From assembly GCA_041745535.1 (NCBI GenBank), contig JBGTIS010000190.1:1-63632 (forward strand): a stretch of 63,632 nucleotides of DNA, given 5' to 3'. The translations under genes were made by a program, and so were the position numbers. This stretch comes from JBGTIS01 sp041745535. GTDB taxonomy: Bacteria > Bacteroidota > Bacteroidia > Cytophagales > Cyclobacteriaceae. The notes below the pieces were generated by a model. That model did not search any database and was not told the DNA's origin. It worked only from the letters and a program-made list of their open reading frames with translations. This document shows, in pieces, positions 51,450 through 59,432 of this stretch (the stretch's first letter is position 1; each line of letters opens with the position of its first letter).

Positions 51450-51838
51450 GCAAGAACACCTTGTTCAATTCTTCCCAGTTCATCGAGAAGAAGCTGAATA
51501 CCAAAGTGGGTATCCAGTAATTCTTTAGGTTTCTTTTTTCCCAAAGCAATATGAACTTGGTCCATCCAGCGTATAAAGCGCTCTTTGTCCATTAGTTCAA
51601 ATCCTCTGGCATAGAGCTGAGCCAGGGCTAATGCCCGCTCGGTAATCCTGGGTTTGAGCAAATCAGATGACTTATAGCCGTGCAATGCACGCGGGGTAAT
51701 ATGTAATGCTAGGGCTAATTCTTCCATGCTCAGTTGCATTTCATGTTGTAAGGCCAAAAGCTGTGCTTTTTGAATACCGGCTTTGGTTTGCTTAATGAGT
51801 GAGATGATATCATGGGGTATGGTAAGAAGATTGTCCAT
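51446..51838 (-). CDS. Xre/MbcA/ParS-family antitoxin (DUF2384)
   Basis: The protein is about 130 residues from the ATG at 51838 (MDNLLTIPHDII). The open frame extends 20 residues further upstream with a sequence unlike the family. The N-terminal helix-turn-helix (EELALALHITPRALHGYKSS) and the C-terminal DUF2384 segment (RFIRWMDQVHIALGKKKPKE, DTHFGIQLLLDELGRIEQG) are both present. It binds and neutralises the RES toxin and represses the operon. Confidence 0.88.
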   Translation of the reverse strand: MDNLLTIPHDIISLIKQTKAGIQKAQLLALQHEMQLSMEELALALHITPRALHGYKSSDLLKPRITERALALAQLYARGFELMDKERFIRWMDQVHIALGKKKPKELLDTHFGIQLLLDELGRIEQGVLA

Positions 51839-52050
51839 TTTCTTGAAATTTTTCAGATAAATATAAGAAATTTTTCTAAATATACGTAATGGATGCATGC
51901 TTGGGTTTAGAACTTTTTATTGGGTAACGGCTTGTATGCTTATTTATAAAAATTAGGGAACTCTCCAGGCTAACAAATGGTAAGTAGCTTAATAATACCA
52001 ATTAGGTTTTGCTCTATCCATTGTTCTAACTGTTGTGCATCCATGAAGGT

Positions 52051-52105
52051 TGGTTAGATTGCTACACACCTGCTTAAACTATAAAAGCCTTAATCTTTCG
52101 GATTA
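52051..52105 (+). repeat. 55-bp direct repeat, copy 2
   Basis: This copy matches 50833-50887 with one mismatch and is in the same orientation, 1218 bases away. It continues into GGCTTTTA, which completes a hairpin that copy 1 lacks. Copy 2 may therefore be the parental form. Confidence 0.85.
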
Positions 52106-52114
52106 GGGCTTTTA
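52082..52114. terminator. Hairpin terminator, usable on both strands
   Basis: TAAAAGCCTTAATC (52082-52095) pairs with GATTAGGGCTTTTA (52101-52114) with one G-T pair and a 5-base loop. Both flanks are AT-rich. Confidence 0.6.
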
Positions 52115-52161
52115 TATGGGGTAACAACTTGTTTATCAGTGAAAAAAGGAATCTTATTATG

Positions 52162-52380
52162 CTAACTGATGGCGAGCAGCTTATAATTGAGCGGTTCTGC
52201 CATGTTTTTGACCTGGTTTTTTTTAAATAAATTGCGGCGATGATCGCGAACCGTATGGATGCTGCTATTTAGGTGATAGGCAATTTCTTTGCTGCTCTGT
52301 CTTTTTTTAATCAATGGTAATACTTCCAGTTAACGTTGTGTAAAGTTATGTACTACGGCCAGCGGCACATAGCTGCTCAC
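52162..52380 (-). pseudogene. LuxR-type regulator remnant
   Basis: The minus-strand frame reads SYVPLAVVHNFTQR, then a stop, then LEVLPLIKKRQSSKEIAYHL and NSSIHTVRDHRRNLFKKN, and ends at TAG 52162-52164. This parallels the C-terminus of the PAS-LuxR regulator at 43446-44228 (EYVPWLFQQVITRREKEIL through HTARNHRSNLFEKA). The internal TAA replaces the codon after the conserved Arg. The PAS half is missing. It is a decayed relative rather than an active gene. Confidence 0.8.
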
Positions 52381-52475
52381 GCACAGGTAGTAACATTTTA
52401 ATTTATGTCAAAATCCTGAATTGCCATCAAGGATTGCCATGCTTGCTAAACAAATATTAGCGTTTTACCATTGCT

Positions 52476-52529
52476 AAAATATGGTATTAAAATACTATTT
52501 CACCCCAGCAGCGCGCCTTCTAATTTTGC
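52476..52529 (+). repeat. Promoter-bearing imperfect repeat, copy 1
   Basis: The segment from AAAATATGG to TAATTTTGC resembles 53853-53904 with roughly four matches in five. Both copies end with TAATTTTG, a match to TAnnTTTG. Here the motif lies inside the start of an open frame, so that ORF start at 52481 is doubtful. Confidence 0.6.
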
Positions 52530-53229
52530 TTTCCTACCTGGGATTTCGAAGTGGTGATAATAACACCACCGGAAGTAATAATATTTTCCTTGGACCCCAT
52601 AGTGGTGCTAGCAACACCAGCGGAAGTTACAATACTTTTATGGGCTACTATAGTGGTCGGAATAATACCACCGGAAATAGTAATATCTTTCTGGGGTATT
52701 ATAGCGGTTATGGCAACCGAAATGGAAGCAGTAATACCTTTCTTGGCTACTTTAGTGGCTATAGCAACACTACTGGAAGCACCAATACCAGGGTATGATC
52801 CCGGTGCTGGTAGAAGCGCTCAAATCCCTGTCTGTTCAAAAAGACAGTATCGCCGCTTTAAACGTTTCTATGACACAGCAAATTATGGCAATGAATCAAA
52901 GGCTGGACGCTTTGGAAAAAGCTGTAGGACGACATAAACCAACTTCGTTGAATGGTACCCCTGCCACAGGCAATCTGCTGGAACAGAACCATCCCAATCC
53001 TTTCAGTCAAAGTACTACCATCCGCTACCAGGTATCAGAAGAAGCCCAACAGGTAGGTCTGTTGATCACCAACTTGCAAGGGGTAGAAGTACGGCGTTTT
53101 GACCAGCTTTTGGCAGGTGCTGGAGAGGTGCAAATAACAGCAGACAGCTTAATACCTGGGACCTATGTGTGTGCCCTGATTGCGGATGGGCTGCCTATTG
53201 GTTCTCACCGTATGATTCTGACAAAATAA
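52481..53229 (+). pseudogene. Degenerate surface repeat protein with T9SS sorting domain
   Basis: The first part (52481-52798) has four and a half copies of a 17-residue repeat such as NTTGNSNIFLGYYSGYG. The second part (52795-53229), in another frame, starts IPVLVEALKSLSVQKDSIAAL and ends with a C-terminal sorting domain (NLLEQNHPNPFSQSTTIRYQ, GTYVCALIADGLPIGS). In intact relatives of this sort, as I recall them, a signal peptide precedes the repeats and an S74-like chaperone region comes between repeats and VEALK. Both are missing here. The join lies at about 52790-52800. The second frame may still be translated from its ATG, but it lacks an export signal. Confidence 0.75.
52562..52765 (+). 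repeat. 51-bp tandem coding repeats
   Basis: Four units of 51 bases encode N-x-x-G-x-x-N-x-F-x-G-x-x-S-G-x-x, with a partial fifth. They are protein repeats and not a CRISPR array. Confidence 0.8.
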
Positions 53230-53239
53230 TTGCTGCTGG

Positions 53240-53563
53240 ATGAATGCTATCCATCTTTGCTGGACGTATATGCTGCTGGCCATTTTGCTGGAGGTAGCCG
53301 GAACGATCTTCATGAAATATGCGGATGGTTTCACCAAATGGATTCCATCTGCCTTAGTTTTTATATGCTATGCCACCACCTTCCCTTTGTTTGTGCTGGC
53401 ATTGAAAAAAATACCGGTGAGCATTGCTTATCCGATTTGGGCAGGGGTGGGCACTTTGCTGATTTTCGTGGCTGGCCTGGTATTCTTTCAGGAACCTGTA
53501 AGCACAGTAAAAATCATCGCCGCCCTTCTAATCATCCTGGGAGTCATCGGATTAAATCTTTAA
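53240..53563 (+). CDS. SMR-family small multidrug efflux protein
   Basis: The 107-residue protein has four membrane helices and the SMR layout. The essential glutamate is in ILLEVAGTIFMKYADGFTKW, and the YPIWAGVGTLL block is typical of helix 3. Length is normal. It acts as an antiparallel dimer exchanging protons for cationic compounds or guanidinium. Start choice is uncertain by a few residues. It follows the degenerate T9SS gene by 10 bases and appears intact. Confidence 0.87.
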   Translation: MNAIHLCWTYMLLAILLEVAGTIFMKYADGFTKWIPSALVFICYATTFPLFVLALKKIPVSIAYPIWAGVGTLLIFVAGLVFFQEPVSTVKIIAALLIILGVIGLNL

Positions 53564-53643
53564 TACGCATGAAGATCAGTTAATTCACTTCTATTACCAT
53601 GAATCGTATATCAGCTACGGTGATATTGGACTTGCTACCTACA

Positions 53644-53757
53644 GAATCCGAAGGATTCAAACCTTTATAGAAAATAAGGCTAAAGAGTGATTCGACCCCA
53701 TCGGGGTCGCATACCATCGCCTTCTGTTGTTTTATAAATATGTAATCCCTTCGGGAT
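53644..53757. repeat. REP-like hairpin cluster
   Basis: Three short palindromes with 3-base loops occur in a row: GAATCC-GAA-GGATTC (53644-53658), CGACCCC-ATC-GGGGTCG (53693-53709) and ATCCC-TTC-GGGAT (53745-53757). This style resembles the intergenic REP elements common in Bacteroidota. The direct repeat GATTTTATTGAA occurs twice just after. The gap (53564-53956) otherwise holds the promoter repeat. Confidence 0.65.
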
Positions 53758-53852
53758 AAGCAGCCGATTTTATTGAAGTATGATTTTATTGAAAGCACTA
53801 TTAAATGTGGAACGCTTAATTCCGCTGGCTTTGTTGGAAATATAAGGTTGCC

Positions 53853-53904
53853 AAAATAGTAGTAAAATACTATTTCACCGCAGCGGAGAGGCTGATAATT
53901 TTGC
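53853..53904 (+). promoter_or_regulatory. Promoter-bearing imperfect repeat, copy 2
   Basis: This copy of the 52476-52529 segment ends in TAATTTTG (53896-53903), 53 bases before the ATG of the NmrA-like gene. It is a reasonable promoter for that gene. The same block being placed next to a degenerate gene suggests duplication by recombination. Confidence 0.5.
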
Positions 53905-53956
53905 CTAATAATTAATCACAAATTTCTTCTATATAAACGCTTTTAAAAAATAATAA

Positions 53957-54583
53957 ATGAGAATATTAATTTTAGGGGCAACGGGTGCCACAGGACAGCG
54001 ATTGGTGGCACAAGCCCTGGAACAGCATCCCGAAGTAACTGCCTTAGTTCGTAACCCTTCAAAGCTAAAGTTAAGCCATGAAAGGTTAGTGGTGATCGAA
54101 GGAAATGTGTTGGATAAAGCTATCTTAATGAAAGCCCTGGAAGGGAAAGATGTCGTCCTCAGTGCCCTTGGAGTAGGAAAATCACTGAAGTCATCCAATC
54201 TGATCGCAAAGGCAGTCAGTACCCTCATTCCAGCTATGCATGCCACAGGAGTGAAGCGCGTGATTTTTCTTTCCGCTTTTGGGGTAGGAGAAACTTTCAG
54301 GCAGGCTAGTTTTATACAAAAAATAATATTCCGGTTCCCTTTAAAAGATATCTATGCCGATAAGGCAAAAGGAGATGCACAGCTTCGCAATACTACGCTT
54401 GCATGGACATTGGTGTATCCTGTTTTACTTACCAACGGCCCCCGAACGGGTAAATACAAAGTAGGGGAGCAACTACCCATGAAAGGGCTGCCGAAAATTT
54501 CAAGGGCTGATGTGGCGGACTTCATGCTGCAGCAACTGAATCATTCCGCATTATTAAAAAAAGAGCTATGGATAATGGGATAG
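53957..54583 (+). CDS. NAD(P)-binding NmrA-like oxidoreductase
   Basis: The 208-residue protein is an atypical SDR with the cofactor motif ILGATGATGQRLVAQAL at residues 5-21. It has DVVLSALGVGKS, VKRVIFLSAFGVGET and YPVLLTNGPRTGKYK. This is the pattern of NAD(P)H-binding proteins that act as reductases or as redox sensors. No catalytic Tyr-Lys pair is obvious. The substrate is unknown. It is followed by a remnant flavoenzyme gene 55 bases later. Confidence 0.85.
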   Translation: MRILILGATGATGQRLVAQALEQHPEVTALVRNPSKLKLSHERLVVIEGNVLDKAILMKALEGKDVVLSALGVGKSLKSSNLIAKAVSTLIPAMHATGVKRVIFLSAFGVGETFRQASFIQKIIFRFPLKDIYADKAKGDAQLRNTTLAWTLVYPVLLTNGPRTGKYKVGEQLPMKGLPKISRADVADFMLQQLNHSALLKKELWIMG

Positions 54584-54638
54584 TTTTGTCAAACTTAAAA
54601 TCTGTCATCTGGCGTAGAAACTTATCAAGAATAACACG

Positions 54639-54919
54639 ATGAATACACAAACCGAAACAATTGATACAAAAGCCATCGAGGCATTGCGCGCACGCTGTCA
54701 GGGTGTGCTGTCGCGACCCGGAGAGGAGGGATGGTCGAGGCTATCCACCCGTACCAGACTGGGGACACCTTCCTTAACTTCCTGGAGGTGAATTTTACCG
54801 AAGATCGAGTCCGTGCCGCCTACCCGCATGATGACTGGAAGCGGTTGGTCGCGCTTAAAAACACGTATGACCCGGGGAATCTTTTCCGCTTCAATCGCAA
54901 CGTACCACCCCAATGTTAA
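54639..54919 (+). pseudogene. FAD-linked (BBE-type) oxidase with internal deletion
   Basis: From the ATG at 54639 the frame encodes MNTQTETIDTKAIEALRARC and QGVLSRPGEEGW, like the N-terminus of FAD-binding PCMH-type oxidases. In a different frame from about 54731 the DNA encodes the C-terminal BBE domain: FTEDRVRAAYPHDDWKRLVA followed by KNTYDPGNLFRFNRNVPP. A normal gene is about 1.4 kb, so over 1 kb is missing at 54725-54740. The N-terminal piece is very GC-rich compared with its flanks, which suggests acquisition from a high-GC donor. Confidence 0.82.
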
Positions 54920-55022
54920 TTCAAACGTATTGTTGATGATGAAAAATATTTTTCAGGTACCATCAAAGGTAGGCAAACTGGCTGATCTCATTAATTCAAT
55001 TTAAACCTAAAATTTCAAAACC

Positions 55023-55823
55023 ATGAATAAACCAACACATCCATTTCAAATATCGCAGCGAGAGGAGAACTATTTCAGTGATCTGCCTTATCGAATAACC
55101 TCCAGCCCACGCTGGATACGGGTAAAATTTGGCGGCGAGATCATTGCCGACAGCCAACGCGCTTTATTGCTGCGGCAGTATGGCCCAAACCGCTTACCTA
55201 CCTATTACTTTCCACCTGAAGACGTACGGATGGACCTGTTGGAGCCTGTGGCGGAAGTTTCATTTTCCAATGGAGCCAAGTACTGGACCCTACGAATGGG
55301 TAATCAGGAAGCCAAGCAAGCGGCCTGGACTTTCCCTGATCCCTCTCCTGACCTTGCTGCCCTTAAAGGTTATATTACGTTTGACTGGCACAAGATGCAG
55401 GCCTGGTATGAGGAAGAGGAAGAAATTTATGAACACGCAATTGACCCGTACCATCGCGTGGATGTACGGGCAAGTTCCCGGCACATACACATAGAGATAG
55501 CCGGTGAAACTTTGGCCGAAACGCATCGCCCGTTTCTGCTTTTTGAAACGTATTTGCCTACCCGCTATTATATTCCCCGGGAAGATGCGCGCATGGACCT
55601 GCTGGAGCCAACCCCTTTAAAAACCCGTTGTCCTTATAAAGGCATTGCCTCATACTGGTCGGCCAGGATAGGTGATCAGCTGGCAAAAAATATAGTTTGG
55701 AGCTATCCGGAACCCATACCCGAATGTCCAAAAATCAAGGATTTGATGTGCTTTTTCAATGAGAAAGTAGATGTGTATATGGATGGCATGCTGCAAGAGC
55801 GTCCTCAAACGCCATGGTCCTGA
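55023..55823 (+). CDS. Two-domain DUF427 protein
   Basis: The 266-residue protein has two DUF427 copies, at about 35-125 and 145-245. Each has the pattern RVKFGGEIIADSQRALLL or HIEIAGETLAETHRPFLL, then PTYYFPPEDVRMDLLEP or TRYYIPREDARMDLLEP. The paired tyrosine and the acidic MDLLEP motif repeat exactly. DUF427 members are small cytosolic barrels of unknown function. The tandem architecture recurs in other bacteria. It lies 103 bases after the oxidase remnant and 53 before the cytochrome genes. Confidence 0.85.
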   Translation: MNKPTHPFQISQREENYFSDLPYRITSSPRWIRVKFGGEIIADSQRALLLRQYGPNRLPTYYFPPEDVRMDLLEPVAEVSFSNGAKYWTLRMGNQEAKQAAWTFPDPSPDLAALKGYITFDWHKMQAWYEEEEEIYEHAIDPYHRVDVRASSRHIHIEIAGETLAETHRPFLLFETYLPTRYYIPREDARMDLLEPTPLKTRCPYKGIASYWSARIGDQLAKNIVWSYPEPIPECPKIKDLMCFFNEKVDVYMDGMLQERPQTPWS

Positions 55824-55876
55824 TAAGAAGTTGCCTATAATGAGAGACAAAATAATCAAGTAAAATTCTGGAAACT

Positions 55877-56746
55877 ATGATTAAAAAGATTATCAAAATC
55901 ACCGGTATCATCATCGGTGGGCTGCTACTGATATGCCTGCTCTTTTACACTAAAGTCTATATCAGTACGGAAAGTCGGATCAACAAAGTGTATAGCATTC
56001 AGCCCGAAAAAATTGAAATCCCTACCGATTCTGCTTCGGTGGCGCTGGGATCAAGATTGGCTACGGCCAAAGGTTGCCGGACTTGTCATGGAGTAAATCT
56101 GGCAGGCAAAGTATTGGTGAATGACCCAATGAAAATCGGTCTTATTGTCTCCAAAAATATTACTCGAGGCAAAGGTGGATTGGCCCCCGACTTTGGCTAT
56201 GATGATTGGGTAATGGCGTTGAAACATGGGATAAACGAGCATAAAAAATCCTTGCTGCTCATGCCTTCTTATGGATTCTCTCAACTTACAGAAATGGATA
56301 TGGCAGCGATCATCGCTTATTGTTCGCAAATACCCGCCGTAGACAACCAACTGCCTGCGAGTAAAATCGGACCCTTAGGCAGGGTGCTTACTGATATAGG
56401 GGAATTGGGTATACTTTCAGCAGAAAGGGTCGATCATGATCGTTCATTTACCCGGGAAATAGCCCCTTCACTTTCCGTAGCCTATGGAAAATACCAGGCC
56501 GTAATGTGCCAGGGGTGCCATGGTGAAAATATGAAAGGAGGGGAACCTGTTTCCGCGGGAGGTCCGCCTGCGGCAGATATTTCTTCCAGCGGGCATCCCG
56601 GCCAATGGACCGATGAACAGTTTATCCAAACGTTACGTACCGGCAAAACTCCGGAAGGAAAACAGCTGAGAATGCCCTGGGAGATGGCTGCTTCCATGAC
56701 CGAAACGGAATTGAAAGCACTGCATTTATATTTAAAATCTTTGTAA
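55877..56746 (+). CDS. Membrane-anchored diheme cytochrome c
   Basis: The 289-residue protein has an N-terminal membrane helix (IIGGLLLICLLFYTKVYI) and two heme c sites: CRTCH at about residues 65-69 and CQGCH near 215-219. Each is followed by a small c domain with later methionines that can act as axial ligands (LLMPSYGFSQL and RMPWEMAAS). It likely shuttles electrons in the periplasm. The next gene is a close paralogue. Confidence 0.88.
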   Translation: MIKKIIKITGIIIGGLLLICLLFYTKVYISTESRINKVYSIQPEKIEIPTDSASVALGSRLATAKGCRTCHGVNLAGKVLVNDPMKIGLIVSKNITRGKGGLAPDFGYDDWVMALKHGINEHKKSLLLMPSYGFSQLTEMDMAAIIAYCSQIPAVDNQLPASKIGPLGRVLTDIGELGILSAERVDHDRSFTREIAPSLSVAYGKYQAVMCQGCHGENMKGGEPVSAGGPPAADISSSGHPGQWTDEQFIQTLRTGKTPEGKQLRMPWEMAASMTETELKALHLYLKSL

Positions 56747-56784
56747 AAAGTTTCAATCACAATCTGAAAAAAATTACCAACGTT

Positions 56785-57663
56785 ATGTGGAAAATTTTTT
56801 TAAAAATCACTGGTATTATACTGGGCAATATCTTGTTATTGATTATTCTTTTTTATATCAAAGCCTATTATAGTACGGAAAAGCGGAGGGATACTGTTTA
56901 TACTTTTCAACCAGAAAAAATTGATATTCCTACTGATTCGGCTTCCATCGCACTGGGAGAAAGGCTGTCTACTACCAAAGGTTGCCGCGACTGCCATGGC
57001 AGTGATCTGGGCGGGCAGATTTTTATCGATGACGCATTGGGACTTGGTGTTATCATCGCTAAAAATATAACCTATGGCAAAGGTGGATTGCCCCGGGATT
57101 ACGGATATGAAGATTGGTTAAGAGTGCTGAAACATGGATTAAACAGGGAGAAAAAATCAATATTGATCATGCCCTCTTACGAGTTTGCCCAACTCACAAA
57201 ATCGGATATGGCTGCGCTGATTGCCTATTTGTCGCAGGCACCCAAAGTAGACCGGGAACTTCCGGACAGCAAAATAGGTCCCTTAACAATAATTCTGACG
57301 GAGTTAGATCAATTGCCTTTGTTGCCAGCAGAAAAGGTAGATCATACTCAGCCCTTTGTAGCGGAAATAATGCCCTCACTTTCTGCCGAATATGGAAAAT
57401 ATTTGTCCATAGGTTGCCAGGGTTGCCACCGCGAACATATGAAAGGTGGCGACCCCATCGCCCCTGGATTTCCACCGGTAGCCGATATTTCTTCCACCGG
57501 GCAGCCGGGTAATTGGACCGACGAGCAGTTTATCGCTACATTGCGCACCGGAGAAACACCAGAGGGAAAGAAACTGGATTCGAATTACATGCCCTGGAAA
57601 GCGGCTGCCGGGCTCAACGATCTGGAATTAAAGGCTTTACACCTATATTTAAAAAGTTTATGA
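56785..57663 (+). CDS. Membrane-anchored diheme cytochrome c, paralogue
   Basis: The 292-residue protein has the same plan as its neighbour: a helix at residues 8-28 (ITGIILGNILLLIILFYIKA), CRDCH and CQGCH, and methionine regions ILIMPSYEFAQL and YMPWKAAAG. Most blocks align directly (EKIDIPTDSASIALGERLST against EKIEIPTDSASVALGSRLAT), so the pair arose by tandem duplication. The copies differ enough to have separate partners. It starts 38 bases after the first gene. Confidence 0.88.
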   Translation: MWKIFLKITGIILGNILLLIILFYIKAYYSTEKRRDTVYTFQPEKIDIPTDSASIALGERLSTTKGCRDCHGSDLGGQIFIDDALGLGVIIAKNITYGKGGLPRDYGYEDWLRVLKHGLNREKKSILIMPSYEFAQLTKSDMAALIAYLSQAPKVDRELPDSKIGPLTIILTELDQLPLLPAEKVDHTQPFVAEIMPSLSAEYGKYLSIGCQGCHREHMKGGDPIAPGFPPVADISSTGQPGNWTDEQFIATLRTGETPEGKKLDSNYMPWKAAAGLNDLELKALHLYLKSL

Positions 57664-57725
57664 AAGCCTTTGCTTCAGATAGAAAAAAATCATTGAAACT
57701 CTGTAGTGGTGATTGGGAAAAAGGT

Positions 57726-57778
57726 ATGGACTGATTATAAGTCCATGCTTTTATCCTGAAGAATTCCTGTAAGCATGG
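57726..57778 (+). terminator. Terminator and overlapping second hairpin after cytochrome genes
   Basis: ATGGACT (57726-57732) pairs with AGTCCAT (57740-57746) around a 7-base loop, followed by GCTTTTAT. A second helix CCATGCTT/AAGCATGG (57743-57750 with 57771-57778) uses some of the same bases. The first looks like a weak intrinsic terminator of the cytochrome operon. Confidence 0.45.
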
Positions 57779-57823
57779 AGAAAACACCTGTATAAGTTTT
57801 ACGTGACTTGTGCTGTCGAGTTT

Positions 57824-59432
57824 TTAACTTTTTAAACGGATAATAATTCCCTCATCTCCGCGTAATTTGATCTTACTATTAATTGTTTCTTCATCCCGAT
57901 CCAGATAAGTAGAAAGTACAACCTCTCCCTCATACATTGTTTCGTTTTGGAATAGTTGTGAACCGCTTCCTAAATTTAATGCGATCAGAAACTGCTGGGT
58001 TTTATGCTTTCGCAGAGTAAACCAGCAGATCACCTTCCGCTTCAATAGCCTGGTAACTTCCTGCCCTCAGGGCCATTTCTTCCCGCCGCGAACCAATCAG
58101 CCGTCGGTATAAGGTGAGTATCGATTGGGCATCGGCCCGTGCTGTGGCTACGTTGACGGTTAGAAAATCAGCCGCCAGTGGAAGCCACGGCTTTTCAGTG
58201 GTAAAACCGGCATGTTTAGTAACATCCCACTGCATGGGTGTTCGTTCCGGGTCACGGCCCAAACCCTTACCCGGTACATTTTTCTCAAAAGGGTCTTGTA
58301 CCTGTTCAGGAGGAATTTTCACGTTGCGCATCCCAATTTCATCTCCGTAATACAGGGTAGGTGTACCGCGCAGCGTAAGCAACAGCATCGCTGCTACACG
58401 GGCCTGTGCATCGCCTACCCGATTGGTAATTCTGGGTTGGTCATGATTGCCCAGCACCCAGTTGGGCCAGCCATCGACCGGCAACGCGGCTTCATACGCT
58501 TCTATTAGGGCCGCTATTTTTCGGGCTTTCCATTCGGTAAGAATCAGATGAAAATTGAAAGGTAAATGTACGCCCTTATTTTCTTTTCCATAGTAAGTAA
58601 CCAGCCGTTCAATGGGCAGATACAATTCACCAATCAGCAGCCGGTTTTCGTACTGGTCGCTTACCTCCCGCATTTGCGCGATCCGGTTCATTACTTCGGG
58701 GCGGTCGGTGGTATATACCGGTAAAAAATGATGGTACGGATCTTTTTCAGACTGATAATCCGGGTTCAAAGGATTATCGCGCAATTGATCGTCTTTGATG
58801 ATCTGACGCAGGGCATCAATCCGAAAGCCGTCTACGCCACGATCCAGCCAGAAACGCATTACATCCAGCATCACAGTTTGCACCGCCGGATTGCGCCAGT
58901 TCAAATCAGGTTGCTCTTTCAGGTAAGCATGATAGTAATACTGCTCGGTATGCGCATCGAAAGTCCAGGCCGGACCGCCAAACACAGAGCGCCAGTTATT
59001 AGGTACACCACCATCCGCGGCCGGATCGTACCAGAGGTACCAGTCGCGTTTCGGATTATCGCGGGAAGAGCGAGAATCTTTAAACCAGGGATGCTGATCG
59101 GAAGTATGATTGGGTACGAAGTCGAGAATAACTTTTAAATTACGTTGATGGGCCGCATCCAGCAATGCGTCAAATTCTTCCAGGGTACCAAACATAGGAT
59201 CGATGCTGGTATAATCAGTAATATCATACCCAAAATCAGCCATAGGAGAGGGAAAAATCGGTGATAGCCAGATGGCATCTACTCCCAACCAACGCACATA
59301 GTCGAGTTTTTTGGTAATGCCCTTCAGGTCTCCTATGCCATCATTGTTATCGTCCAAAAACGATCGTGGATAAATCTGATAAATAATACCGCGCTGCCAC
59401 CAATGGTATGTTTGTGCTTCTGTTGATGCCAT
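57824..59432 (-). pseudogene. GH13 alpha-glucosidase with frameshift near the C-terminus
   Basis: The main frame (59432 to 58002, 476 residues) has GH13 motifs: HWWQRGIIYQIYPRSF, LDFVPNHTSDQHPWF, the nucleophile in DGFRIDALRQI, the acid in LLIGELYLP, and VLGNHDQPR. It stops after GDLLVYSAKA. The +1 shifted frame continues LRKHKTQQFLIALNLGSGSQ to a stop at 57824-57826, which is the normal beta-sandwich C-domain. One base gained or lost in GTTTACTCTGCG (about 58013-58024) explains this. It may be a sequencing error or a real mutation. The enzyme would hydrolyse alpha-1,6- or alpha-1,4-glucosides. Confidence 0.85.

Larger units (their letters stand above)
51839..52161. other. Intergenic region upstream of the TA module
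   Basis: This 323-base stretch holds copy 2 of the direct repeat, a terminator and the probable TA promoter. A short minus-strand frame (52044 to 51970, 24 codons, starting MDAQQLEQW) is seen, but I could not identify it. Confidence 0.5.

Noticed and set aside
51970..52044. 24-codon minus-strand frame beginning MDAQQLEQW
   Set aside because: It is too short to assign. It may be the start of a lost gene, but nothing supports a family.
52562..52765. Regular 51-bp repeats that could suggest a CRISPR array
   Set aside because: The repeats are contiguous with no spacers and encode a 17-residue protein repeat in an open frame.
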